Shown in pieces: positions 34,960 through 45,615 of a DNA stretch of 64,000 bases. The notes beneath the pieces are model-generated. The model searched no databases. It was not told the origin of the DNA and saw nothing but the letters and a program-made list of their open reading frames with translations. The DNA lies in contig NC_039518.1 in NCBI RefSeq assembly GCF_003672135.1, forward strand, positions 8,000,136 through 8,064,135, in the 5' to 3' direction. This DNA is from Ooceraea biroi (taxonomy: Eukaryota > Arthropoda > Insecta > Hymenoptera > Formicidae). The number at the start of each line of letters is the position of its first letter. The stretch's first letter is position 1. A program made the translations under genes and the position numbers.

Positions 34960-35140
34960 TGTAAGATCTGGAAAGATAGTCGAGACTGACAGGTCCTATA
35001 GAGGATCGGAATAAAAACAAGTTGATCACAACAGTAGGAGTATTGGCCGTACAGTCTAAGACCTAGGCGTGTGAACCAGGGATCCGGAGAGTTCGAGTTC
35101 AAATCTAAGGCAGTCTCCTAGTTATTTTTCGCCTCTTACA
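34960..35140 (+). repeat. Representative TRIM LTR (181 bp)
   Basis: Begins TGTAAGATCTGGAAAGATAG and ends CGCCTCTTACA, so it has the TG...CA ends of LTRs and a 7-bp terminal inverted repeat (TGTAAGA/TCTTACA). The same 181-bp block bounds the outer edges of arrays 3 and 4, which identifies it as the LTR. The interior holds the tRNA-Leu-like cassette. Confidence 0.82.
35037..35129 (+). ncRNA. tRNA-Leu-like Pol III cassette inside the LTR (candidate)
   Basis: TGGCCGTACAGTCTAAG (35044-35060) agrees with the D-arm/A-box region of type II tRNA-Leu (TGGCCGAGNGGTCTAAG). GAGTTCAAATC (35095-35105) resembles the B box (GGGTTCGAATC). Their separation (51 nt) is close to that in tRNA-Leu (about 53). A 7-nt stretch before (GGAGTAT) and one after (GCAGTCT) can form five of seven acceptor-like pairs. 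A T5 run at 35125-35129 could terminate Pol III. The anticodon stem is poor, so this is not a functional tRNA; it may be a promoter or relic. It is repeated in every LTR with small changes. Transcription is inferred, not seen. Confidence 0.4.
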
Positions 35141-35142
35141 AT

Positions 35143-35155
35143 TCAGAAGTGGGAT
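35143..35155 (+). other. Candidate primer-binding site, complementary to tRNA-Leu
   Basis: Two bases after the LTR end, TCAGAAGTGGGAT is complementary to the 3' part of tRNA-Leu as I recall it (ATCCCACTTCTGA, followed in the tRNA by CACCA). The terminal TGG expected for full pairing with CCA is absent, so pairing would begin about five bases inside the tRNA. Such an offset has been described for some insect LTR elements. The site recurs after nearly every LTR. Confidence 0.6.
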
Positions 35156-35250
35156 AAAATCCACTACCCCTCGAAGACAGTTGAGATTCATCCGCTACCC
35201 CTCGGAGAGGAGGGAGTTGAGAAGCAGCTGGCCGGTAGTGAAGCCTAAAC

Positions 35251-35432
35251 ATGGAGGTCGGGACGGACTCAGAGGAGTGAACCAACATGGAGATTGGGAA
35301 GGACTCGGAGGAGTGAACCAACATGGAGATTGGGAAGGACTCGGAGGAGTGAACCAACATGGAGGTTGGGAGGGACTCAGAAGAGTGAACCAAAAATGGA
35401 GGTTGGGAGAGACTCAAGTGGAGTGAACCGAC
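35251..35432 (+). repeat. 36-bp minisatellite in the TRIM interior
   Basis: Five consecutive copies start at 35251, 35287, 35323, 35359 and about 35396. The unit is of the form ATGGAGATTGGGAAGGACTC followed by a conserved GAGTGAACCAAC end. Copy number varies among TRIM units in the window. Thirty-six bases equals twelve codons and both strands lack stops, which explains the repetitive open frames here. Confidence 0.88.
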
Positions 35433-37734
35433 GATTTGGAGACATTCGGGGACGAATGTAATGTCAGGCTGGCCGAGCTGTAAGATCTGGAAAGATAGTC
35501 GAGACTGACAGGTCGTATAGAGGATCGGAATAAAAACAAGTTGATCACAACAGTAGGAGTATTGGCCGTACAGTCTAAGACCTAGGCGTGTGAACCAGGG
35601 ATCCGGAGAGTTCGAGTTCAAATCTAAGGCAGTCTCCTAGTTATTTTTCGCCTCTTACAATTCAGAAGTGGGATAAAATCCACTATCCCTCGAAGACAGT
35701 TGAGATTCATCCGCTACCCCTCGGAGAGGAGGGAGTTGAGAAGCAGCTGGCCGGTAGTGAAACCTGAACAGGGAGGTCGGGATGGACTAAGATGAGTGAA
35801 CCAACATGGAGATTGGGAAGGACTCAGAGGAGTGAACCAACATGGAGGTTGGAGGGACTCAGAAGAGTGAACCAAAAATGGATGTTGGGAGGGACTCAGA
35901 AGAGTGAACCAAAAATGGAGGTTGGGAGGGACTCAAGTGGAGTGAACCGACGATTTGGAGACATTCGGGGACGAATGTAATGTCAGGCTGGCCGAGCTGT
36001 AAGATCTGGAAAGATAGTCGAGACTGACAGGTCGTATAGAGGATCGGAATGAAAACAAGTTGATCACAACAGTAGGAGTATTGGCCGTACAGTCTAAGAC
36101 CTAGGCGTGTGAACCAGGGATCCGGAGAGTTCGAGTTCAAATCTAAGGCAGTCTCCTAGTTATTTTTCGCCTCTTACAATTCAGAAGTGGGATAAAATCC
36201 ACTATCCCTCGAAGACAGTTGAGATTCATCCGCTACCCCTCGGAGAGGAGGGAGTTGAGAAGCAGCTGGCCGGTAGTGAAGCCTGAACATGGAGGTCGGG
36301 AAGGACTCGGAGGAGTGAACCAACATGAAGATTGGGAAGGACTCGGAGGAGTGAACCAACATGGAGTTGGGAGGGACTCAGAAGAGTGAACCAACATGGA
36401 GGTTGGGAGGGACTCAGAAGAGTGAACCAAAAATGGAGGTTGGGAAGGACTCAAGTGGAGTGAACCGACGATTTGGAGACATTCGGGGACGAATGTAACG
36501 TCAGGCTGGCCGAGCTGTAAGATCTGGAAAGATAGTCGAGACTGACAGGTCGTATAGAGGATCGGAATGAAAACAAGTTGATCACAACAGTAGGAGTATT
36601 AGTCGTACAGCCTAAGACCTAGGCGTGTGAACCAGGGATCCGGAGAGTTCGAGTTCAAATCTAAGGCAGTCTCCTAGTTATTTTTCGCCTCTTACAATTC
36701 AGAAGTGGGATAAAATCCACTACCCCTCGAAGACAGTTGAGATTCATCCGCTACCCCTCGGAGAGGAGGGAGTTGAGAAGCAGCTGGCCGGTAGTGAAAC
36801 CTGAACAGGGAGGTCGGGATGGACTCAGATGAGTGAACCAACATGGAGATTGGGAAGGACTCAGAGGAGTGAACCAACATGGAGGTTGGAGGGACTCAGA
36901 AGAGTGAACCAAAAATGGATGTTGGGAGGGACTCAGAAGAGTGAACCAAAAATGGAGGTTGGGAGGGACTCAAGTGGAGTGAACCGACGATTTGGAGACA
37001 TTCGGGGACGAATGTAATGTCAGGCTGGCCGAGCTGTAAGATCTGGAAAGATAGTCGAGACTGACAGGTCGTATAGAGGATCGGAATGAAAACAAGTTGA
37101 TCACAACAGTAGGAGTATTGGCCGTACAGTCTAAGACCTAGGCGTGTGAACCAGGGATCCGGAGAGTTCGAGTTCAAATCTAAGGCAGTCTCCTAGTTAT
37201 TTTTCGCCTCTTACAATTCAGAAGTGGGATAAAATCCACTATCCCTCGAAGACAGTTGAGATTCATCCGCTACCCCTCGGAGAGGAGGGAGTTGAGAAGC
37301 AGCTGGCCGGTAGTGAAGCCTGAACATGGAGGTCGGGAAGGACTCGGAGGAGTGAACCAACATGAAGATTGGGAAGGACTCGGAGGAGTGAACCAACATG
37401 GAGTTGGGAGGGACTCAGAAGAGTGAACCAACATGGAGGTTGGGAGGGACTCAGAAGAGTGAACCAAAAATGGAGGTTGGGAAGGACTCAAGTGGAGTGA
37501 ACCGACGATTTGGAGACATTCGGGGACGAATGTAACGTCAGGCTGGCCGAGCTGTAAGATCTGGAAAGATAGTCGAGACTGACAGGTCGTATAGAGGATC
37601 GGAATGAAAACAAGTTGATCACAACAGTAGGAGTATTAGTCGTACAGCCTAAGACCTAGGCGTGTGAACCAGGGATCCCGGAGAGTTCGAGTTCAAATCT
37701 AAGGCAGTCTCCTAGTTATTTTTCGCCTCTTACA

Positions 37735-40571
37735 AATCTCACCGTTGGAAGTTCATTGTACGCGACATTTACGGTCCCGTTAAATAATCGAGTTTTTTCG
37801 CCGCGAATCAAAGCGTCAAAGTTTGATTAAACAACTGAAATTTCTTGCACGTATCGCGAAGCGAACGATGGACGGAAATAAATATATAGCGTGCTCCATA
37901 AACAGTTTTATTCTGAAGAAGTGATTCGGCAGCTGTCGAATGACATTTCTATTCTGTGTGTCGATTAATTCTTTCGACATGGCAGACATATAAATGCTTC
38001 CGTGATCTTTCTGCGCTGCAACAACCTTGCCATTGTTGATGTGATTAAACTGTCGGTACGAGATACCATATTGCCGCAGTGCAGTATAAATCTTTTATAA
38101 ATATTTAGCCGTGATATCAGTAAATTGTTTACGCGGATGATGCAATGCGCAATGATGCGGTATTTGACAGTCACTGCTGGGGAGCATATCGATTTCACGA
38201 GAGATATTATTCGCCCAAACGAATGCACGAACGTAAATCATAAATGTGTGAAAACAGGAGAGTCTGACGATATATCGTTAACGTGCCGGTTCTAATTTGT
38301 AAAAAAATCGCGTGACGCATAAAGTAATACTTTGCAACTACAAGAGTAAATAAAAGTGCAGTATTCTAATTAACATTCTCCACCGAAAACTACTTACGAT
38401 CTATAAAATAATAAATGATCGAAAAGAAGAAAAGCAATCTTTACATCTCTACGCGTGTTTGATGCTTGAGCAACATACTTCGTCACGCACGTGCACCTTC
38501 ACATTCGTTACACTGGAAACCATTAAAGGGTCCGTGACACGAAATGCTAATACATTATAACCGTTTTACGTGTGCAGCTTTAATACAATTACAGTTTACG
38601 CGGAAGTGCCTCGCGTATCTAAACGTTCTTTTAAATTGGTTCATCCATTTAGCTAGAAATTCTCAACGTCAAAGGCCAGAGGGGAGGCAGGGTATATCGA
38701 AAAGCCGACAACACGCGCATGCAAAAGTGCTTTACGTCGAAAGCAAGATTACTTAATCAGCCCTCGTTAAGACTGCAAATATTAATAGAGACTTCACAGT
38801 GTCTGACATCTTTGAAATCTGGCTGATACTTTGTGTGTGTGTATGCGTGTGAACGCCGTCTTACATAAGATATAAGGCACATACATATTAATCGACTCAT
38901 AAATACTCGAGACGCCTTAACACGAGCAGCCATTAATAAATAACAAACCGCCCGGAGATGAGACGTTACAACGCTGCACCGGTTGGATATTGTCTAAATG
39001 GGATATTACCGGTCCCTGAGTGATGAGAAACACTAAACGCTCTCTGCATCGTGTGAAATCTAATGCGATTAACGCGCATAATGGCAGCGATAAGTGATAT
39101 TGGGGCTTTGCAAATCCGTCCTTGCATTCGTACGATTTCGTTGAAATTATCGCGTGCAATCCATCAAATTTCTATCGGAACGAAGACGCAAAACTACGGC
39201 GAAACTCCGGCGTGACGACCCGCGAATTATCGTGCTCCGAAATTATATCGCGCGCGATCATCCTCCGCGATTTTAATAATAAAGTTACTTTACGCAGCCT
39301 TTGTCTACGCGATTAGTTGTGCTTTCATTGGAGGCATTTAGATCTGGAGAAATTGCCAGCAAGACGACGAATTTATTTAAGAAACTTGTCGCGATTTAAC
39401 GAGTCTGTTTTCTAAACATGAAAATTTTAAACAAAGTTATACATCTCTCTCGTTTTTCATCTTTACATAGTAGTTAATATATAAATTATGAATATATAGA
39501 ATTTGTTACTAAGTATATAATTGCTCTACGTCCTTTCTCTCACTGTATCTTGTCGCATCTCTATCTGCGCTCGCACGAGAACTCGCATGGAACAACGGCG
39601 AAACTGGATATGAACTGAAAAGGGTTAATCAAACTCGATAAAAATAACCTCTCGAAATATTTAGCGCTCTGTTTATCCGAAAGAGCCAAAAACACGTAAT
39701 ACTCGGGTTGGTGTTCCCGGTCGGTGTCCCGGTTGGGCACAAGTACAGGCGCAGTATGTGAAAATGAATGCAGCGCGACATGTCGTGCCGCGCGCCGCCA
39801 CGCCGGTCCGCGAATAAAGTATGAAAAAAAAAGGGACCGTCGCTGGCGTATTATTTATCTCAAACAATACGTGAAAAACAATGAAACAGATATCCGCGAT
39901 ACACGCGGCAGGATGCAACGCGAAGGGATGGTGTGAGGGGCAGCAGGCTCGACCAAACAAATGATGGCGTGAATTCTACGTCACGGCAGCAGACACGCGG
40001 GAGAGACAGAAAATAAGGGAGAAAGTAGAGAAGAAAAGAGAGAGAAGGAGAGAGAGCACATATGAATGCGTGAAGGAGAAAGAGAGACGTGGGCGCATGC
40101 AAACGTCAGCGTGACCGACATTTTCGGGGCATCGGTTTGTTGAGAGGTCCGAGAACACGGACGCTGCGAAGAGAGTATATATGAGTGGATGAATAACGAA
40201 ATATAAACGTAACTTTATTGATCAAAAATGAGAGTGGCGAGAAAAAAAGCAAAGAGAGGAAGAGAGAGAGAGAGAAACCGCCAGACGCAAACGTTTCCAC
40301 CGCTTGAAGCTTCATTAATCGCGATGAAGTATTGCAGAATCGTAGAAAAGAAAGCTACTCTAAATCTAAAAAATTTCCGCTCGATCGCGGCCGGAACAAA
40401 CAGCTGGAACGTGTTGCGATCTGTCAATTATCGCAAGGCGAATCGGATTCCGTTTCGGTATCCGAAAACGGTCTTTGAGGTCTGAATCGGGAGAAAAGGA
40501 GAACAACCATCCCTCGCTTCCTCGTGACTGACCGAAGAACGAAGTCAACACTCATTCCGCCCGTTCTCTAT
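37735..40571. repeat. Spacer, copy 1 of a 2.8-kb segmental duplication
   Basis: The sequence between the plus-oriented array 1 and the minus-oriented array 2, nearly identical to 52727-55540. It contains no recognised gene; the longest frames are about 60-95 codons. GT-rich (38829-38840) and GA-rich (about 40020-40055, 40258-40276) tracts are present. It starts with AATC and ends with CTAT, the target-site duplications of the two flanking insertions. Confidence 0.9.
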
Positions 40572-42126
40572 TGTAAGAGGCGAAAAATAACTAGGAGACT
40601 GCCTTAGATTTGCCTCGAACTCTCCGGATCCCTGGTTCACACGCCCAGGTCTTAGGCTGTACGGCCAATACTCCTACTGTTGTGATCAATTTGTTTTCAA
40701 TTCCGATCCTCTATAACGACCTGTCCAGTCTCGACTATCTTTCCAGATTCTTACAGCTCGGCCAGCCTGACATTACATTCGTCCCCGAATGTTCTCCAAA
40801 TCGTCGTTCACTCCACTTGAGTCCTCCCAACCTCCATTTTTGGTTCAACTCTTCTTCTGAGTCCCTCCCAACATCCATTTTTTGGTTCACTCTTCTGAGT
40901 CCCTCCAACCTCCATGTTTGGTTCACTCCTCTTGAGTCCTTCCCAATCTCCATGTTGGTTCACTCCTCCGAGTCTTCCATCTCCATGTTGGTTCACTCCT
41001 CTGAGTCCGTCGACCTCCATGTTCAGGCTTCACTACCGGCCAGCGTGGCTTCTCAAATCCCTCCTCTCCGAGGGGTAGCGGATGAATCTCAACTGTCTTC
41101 GAGGGTAGGGATTTTTATCCCACTTCTGAAATTGTAAGAGGCGAAAAATAACTAGGAGACTGCCTTAGATTTGAACTCGAACTCTCCGGATCCCTGGTTC
41201 ACACGCCTAGGTCTTAAGACTGTAACGGCAATAACTCCTACGTTGTGATCAAACTTGTTTTCATTCCGATCCTCTATAGGACCTGTCAGTCTCGACTATC
41301 TTTCCAGATCTTAAAGCTCGGCCAGCCTGACATTACATTCGTCCGAATGTCTCCAAATCGTCGTTCACTCCACTTGAGTCCCTTCCCAACCTCCATTTTT
41401 GGTTCACTCTTCTGAGTCCCCTCCGCAACTCCATTTGTTCACTCCTCGAGTCCTCCAATCCATGTTGGTTCACTCCTCCGATCCTTCCCAATCTCCTGTT
41501 GGTTCACTCCTCCGAGTCCTTCCCAATCTCCATGTTGGTTCACTCTCTCTGAAGTCGCTCCTCGACTTCCTATGTTTCAGGTTCCACTAACCGGCCACTG
41601 CTTCGTCAACTCCCTCTCCGGGGGTGCGGATGAATCTCAACTGTTCTTCGAGGGGTAGCTGGATTTTATCCCACTTCGAATTGGTAAGAGGCAAAAATAA
41701 CTAGGAGACTGCCTAGATTTGAAACTCGAACCTCCGGATCCCTGGTTACACGACCTAGGTCTTAGAGCTGTACGGAAATACTCCTACTGTTCGTTGATCA
41801 AGCTGTTTCATTCCGTCCTCTATAGAGACCTGTCCAGTCTCGACTATCTTTCCAGATCTTACAGCTTCGGCCAGCCTGACGTTCATTCGTGCCCCGCGAT
41901 GTGCTCCAAAAGTCGTGCGGTTCAGATCAACTTTTGGAGGTCTCCCACCCTCCATTTTTTGGTTCACTCTTCTGAGTCCCTCCCAAATCCATTGTTGGTT
42001 CACTCTTCTGATCCCTCCCAACCTCACATGTTGGTTCACTCCTCGAGTCCTTCCCCCAATTCTCATGTTGGGTTCACTCCCTCCCGAGTCCTTCCCAGGA
42101 TCTCCATGTTGGTTCACTCATCTGGA
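40572..42126 (-). mobile_element. TRIM array 2: minus orientation, degraded right end
   Basis: LTRs on the minus strand at about 40572-40755, 41133-41315 and 41682-41863, with interiors between and a last interior that stops inside the minisatellite near 42126. The left edge is a clean LTR end next to CTAT. From about 41100 onward there are dozens of one-base insertions and deletions relative to the other arrays, and some motifs are damaged (for example TTAAAG at 41311 instead of TTACAG). Confidence 0.82.
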
Positions 42127-44499
42127 GTAACGGGGCTCGCACGATAGGCGTATAGCGTTCACGACGTCTGGCACGAGGTCAATTGTTACTGACATGCAGG
42201 TATGTGCACCGTGAGCCGGACTGTCTGATGCCTTTGGATCAGAACGACAGCCGTGATTCGGAGGCGAGTGCCTTGCACGCTTTGCACTGTTGACTAGTCG
42301 GCGGACGTTTTCTCGGATGGCATTATCCGTAACGAGGGAAGGCATACGAAGCGACTGGTGCTTTCTCCCTCGTCGCTTGTGTCTCGGTCTGCTGTCCTTT
42401 CTCGGAGTCCCCCTATCGGCAATAACGGCACGTGCAGGAGCACGTGAATCACGTGCGCACGTGATCCGACTCTGCGCGCCGATGTAGGATATTGTTATTA
42501 TCGTTCATATTCCAATGCAACGGCATTGATTTATAATATGAAGAATAGGCGTGTAAATGTAACGTATGAATGTACAGTTAGATGGTTCAAGAATCGAGTG
42601 TACAACGTAAGAGCATTAAAGAGTTAATTTTCCGATAAAAATAATTTGCAAAGATGTGTAGATATTTCGAGATCTTTCATTTACAAATATTATTTACAAT
42701 AGATGCGTGCATGTAGTCGATTACGTAAGTGAGTATGGATGCTATTAAATTTGCCCATCATTTCTATCGTATAATGTTTCCTCTCTCTTAACATTTAATA
42801 TAAATAATAGAATATGCAGGAAACATTTCCAGTCAATCTCCATATACTTTACTGTTACTTGAGAAATTGTATGGTGCAACGCTATATCTTGGATACATTT
42901 TTATGAACCAATAAATTTAGTCAAATTTGTCTTCTATAAAAAATATGTTTCGAGCATCGTAAAGCGTACTTTCCCAACGTAAGCAACACAAATCTCGCTA
43001 TAGCCGGCGACTTTGCTTCTAACGTCAAGTGTTTTCTAGCAAGAAATGCAGTAAAGATTGCACGTCCTTAGCCAATCCGTCGTACTTGTCGTACAACGCG
43101 GCTACGAAAGTATAGGTACGCGTAGATGGTGGAAATCTCGTGAGCATAGTTCACAACAAGTCAGACTCACGGTGCTTAATTATAATATTATAAATGCCGT
43201 TACGCAGATTTCACGGTTTTTCCAACGTATTGAAGCGACGTGTATGTAATTACCATTTCATCGATGTGTTAATTCGGCCAAATGTCAGAAGTCCGCGAAG
43301 CGAGCAATACCGGCCCAGACGTCGTGATGAGATTGCTCGGCGTGAATGTAAAAAAGTGGGAAACAAATCGCTGCATTTTGAAATGACTGTCACGTCCAGA
43401 AAACGCACTCTTCGAGGTTATCATGAATTAGCATCTGTAAGAAGATGTTCCACTTTCGCAACCGAAGGATAGAGAGACGAGGGTGTAGACGTAATTTGTC
43501 CGGGATAAAACGCACGTAACGAAACCTAATAAATTAAGAACGAGAATGGGAAGAAGAAAGACAGCAGCGCGGGAGTAATCAAAATTGTTCTCTTAAAGGA
43601 TTATGAAATGCTTGAAATTGCGGTTATTTCTCTTCCGACCTAACCGTAGGTCTATGTATATGTATCGCTACTATGAAAGAATATCCCTTAATTATCATAG
43701 AACGGCGTCAGTCACGTATCAAAAATTCATGCAGTAATTGTGCGTACGTAATGTGTGTTTTCTCTTGTGCTACCTCATATATTTGCACTCTTCAAGTTTA
43801 AATATTCTGTAGCAATAATTCATGTAAGAACGAAGACATAAGTTTCGAGATTGAGAAAGTACTGAATGTCAAGTTGGAAATCTTGAATTTTCCCAGAGTA
43901 GAGTAATAGGTACATGAAGTCTGGGATGGGTGTTACTGGTTTACAGTTTGTTCAGTGGTTGCACCGTATATACGAGTTGCTGAGATCTCGAATCTAGAAA
44001 TAGAATACGAGAGAACCAAACACACACACACACAATATTAGCGAGAAATGCACTGTTTAAGCGAATAGTCTCAAACACACAATATTTCTCTCTCTCTCTT
44101 ACATCCAAAGTTTAAATAATGTGGCTTAATTCTCTATTGTGTAAAATATACAGCAATGTAATTTATATACGATATCTGTATGGAAACGGATAAATGTCTT
44201 TAAACACGCCCGCGAGTTCTGATGCTAGGATGGTGTAATTCGCCGATGAACTTTAAGTCATCGAGGTAAGAGTTTAAGACACTTATATCTTTGCCGTTAA
44301 ATCCTTAGCGTACCGGCGTTACCGGCGAGATGGTGGCGCGATTCCTTTTTCCTGATAATTGTAACCTTTTATAATGAATTTGAATCACAATTTTTGCATT
44401 TCACAACGTGTAAGTGGCGAACTATGCTGTGAAATTTGTTTTAACTTCTAACTTTTATAAAATTTAATAAACAATTAGCTTCATCTTAATTAAAAAGAA
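42127..44499. other. AT-richer sequence without recognised genes
   Basis: No transposon ends or known proteins seen. It holds a CA tract (44021-44032) and a CT tract (44086-44098). A 92-codon ATG frame at 43194-43472 (MPLRRFHGFSNVLKRRV...) is basic and unrecognised; I do not call it a gene. Confidence 0.45.
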
Positions 44500-44505
44500 T
44501 TTATT
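44500..44505 (-). terminator. Candidate poly(A) signal for the small membrane-protein gene
   Basis: AATAAA on the minus strand, about 65 bases past the stop codon at 44570-44572. Confidence 0.45.
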
Positions 44506-44569
44506 ATTTGCCGCACTCGTAAGTAGGTTATACATTATTTCACATATTTGTTTTACAATGTAGAAATAT

Positions 44570-44785
44570 TCATTTAGAATAATCAACAAAAGAAATAATT
44601 ACAAGTAATAGAACAAAAAAAATCAGAACTCCGCACGTACAATCAAAGAGAATGAAGATCATGCGCGTGAGATAGTATACAGTTGCGCTTAGGATTACTG
44701 GCATTAATCTCTCTTGTGGAGGATGTCCCAGTATCTCGGCACGACGAGCAGAGAAATCAGGTTCCAAAGGAGGATGCATCGTCAT
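44570..44785 (-). CDS. Candidate small membrane protein, 71 aa
   Basis: ATG at 44785 in a favourable context (GATACCATGA, A at -3); stop at 44570-44572. Residues 1-26 are hydrophilic and proline-rich (MTMHPPLEPDFSARRAEILG). Residues 27-66 form two hydrophobic runs (LMPVILSATVYYLTRMIFIL and CGVLIFFVLLLVIISFV), suggesting one long or two short transmembrane helices, with a short polar tail DYSK. A TATA box lies about 250 bases upstream and the leader between it and the start has no ATG at all. A poly(A) signal follows. I do not recognise the family, and upstream introns cannot be excluded. It is the only credible host gene in the window, supported by arrangement and not by homology. Confidence 0.5.
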   Translation of the reverse strand: MTMHPPLEPDFSARRAEILGHPPQERLMPVILSATVYYLTRMIFILFDCTCGVLIFFVLLLVIISFVDYSK

Positions 44786-45030
44786 GGTATCACTACTGAT
44801 CTAAGCTATCCTGTCACAAATCACGAGAGAACGGCGGAAATTCGCGGACCACCGTGAACGGCGAACTGTGCACAACGGTTGATTCTTTAGATTGACTGAT
44901 CTCAGCTTGCGAACTTGGTGTGAAAAAATTCTCAGGTGTTAATCAAGTCGCCGTACGAGTACGACGCAGAGCTCCTTATCGGCTGTCGGGCTGTCGGTTA
45001 GTCTGGAGGGCGCCTGGCGCTTTCACTGGC

Positions 45031-45037
45031 TTTTATA
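45031..45037 (-). promoter_or_regulatory. Candidate TATA box
   Basis: TATAAAA on the minus strand. A CCAGAC start-site-like motif lies about 33 bases downstream (near 45004). From there to the ATG at 44785 no ATG occurs on the minus strand, consistent with a 5' leader of about 220 bases. Confidence 0.5.
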
Positions 45038-45515
45038 CGTGCGCATGAAAGCACGTCCTTCTAAGAGGGGATTCCTGTATGTCTTGTCAGTCACTGGATG
45101 TATCGCGAGGCATCGATGGAGGATAGATGAAAATTTCGTGACAATCACATTTACGAATTAGTTATTATTTGTCAATTTCCGAGTAATAGAACCTATTATT
45201 CTTCTTCTCTGCTTTAACAGTGAATCACTTAAAATATGTAAATATAACGTAAGTGAACACTGTGACAAACTATGCTGTGCACAACGAAAATTATGTGATA
45301 AGTATACATTTAATAATTTTATAAATGACATAAAAGATTTTTATTTATTATGGTGCACAGTAGATATAATTGTACCTGTGTTGCCCTGAGAACGATGGAA
45401 TTTCATGAATTTTATTGTACTAGCCGTGTTGAACACAGGACACTGCAGAGCGACACGATCAATGTGTCACACTGTGTGTACCGAATATTACGGCAAGATA
45501 AGAAAATTTATTCAA

Positions 45516-45615
45516 NNNNNNNNNNNNNNNNNNNNNNNNNNNNNNNNNNNNNNNNNNNNNNNNNNNNNNNNNNNNNNNNNNNNNNNNNNNNNNNNNNNNN
45601 NNNNNNNNNNNNNNN
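45516..45615. other. Scaffold gap, 100 N
   Basis: Exactly 100 undetermined bases, the conventional placeholder for a gap of unknown size. Any frame that crosses it is meaningless. Order of the flanks depends on scaffolding evidence. Confidence 0.99.

Larger units (their letters stand above)
33715..37734 (+). mobile_element. TRIM array 1: tandem LTR retroelement units, plus orientation
   Basis: Eight full LTRs (starts 33922, 34441, 34960, 35479, 35998, 36516, 37035, 37553), each 181-182 bp, separated by 338-bp interiors, giving a 519-bp period. The left edge keeps only the first 14 bases of an LTR (TGTAAGATCTGGAA) fused to the interior. The array begins at an LTR 5' end and finishes at an LTR 3' end (CGCCTCTTACA), and is flanked by the 4-bp duplication AATC (33711-33714 and 37735-37738). 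This is what an integrated LTR element with shared internal LTRs should look like. It has no gag or pol, so it is non-autonomous. Confidence 0.85.

Noticed and set aside
35037..35116. A functional tRNA-Leu gene
   Set aside because: Anticodon stem-loop and T stem pair poorly and the A box has several changes; only a tRNA-like promoter or relic can be argued.
35251..35432. CRISPR-like array of regularly spaced repeats
   Set aside because: The 36-bp repeats are contiguous with no unique spacers, and the DNA is clearly animal.
33715..42126. A giant foldback transposon with tandem-repeat TIRs and a 2.8-kb loop
   Set aside because: The two arrays have different 4-bp target duplications (AATC and CTAT), and each is bounded on both sides by LTR edges where intact. 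They are separate insertions and not the arms of one element.
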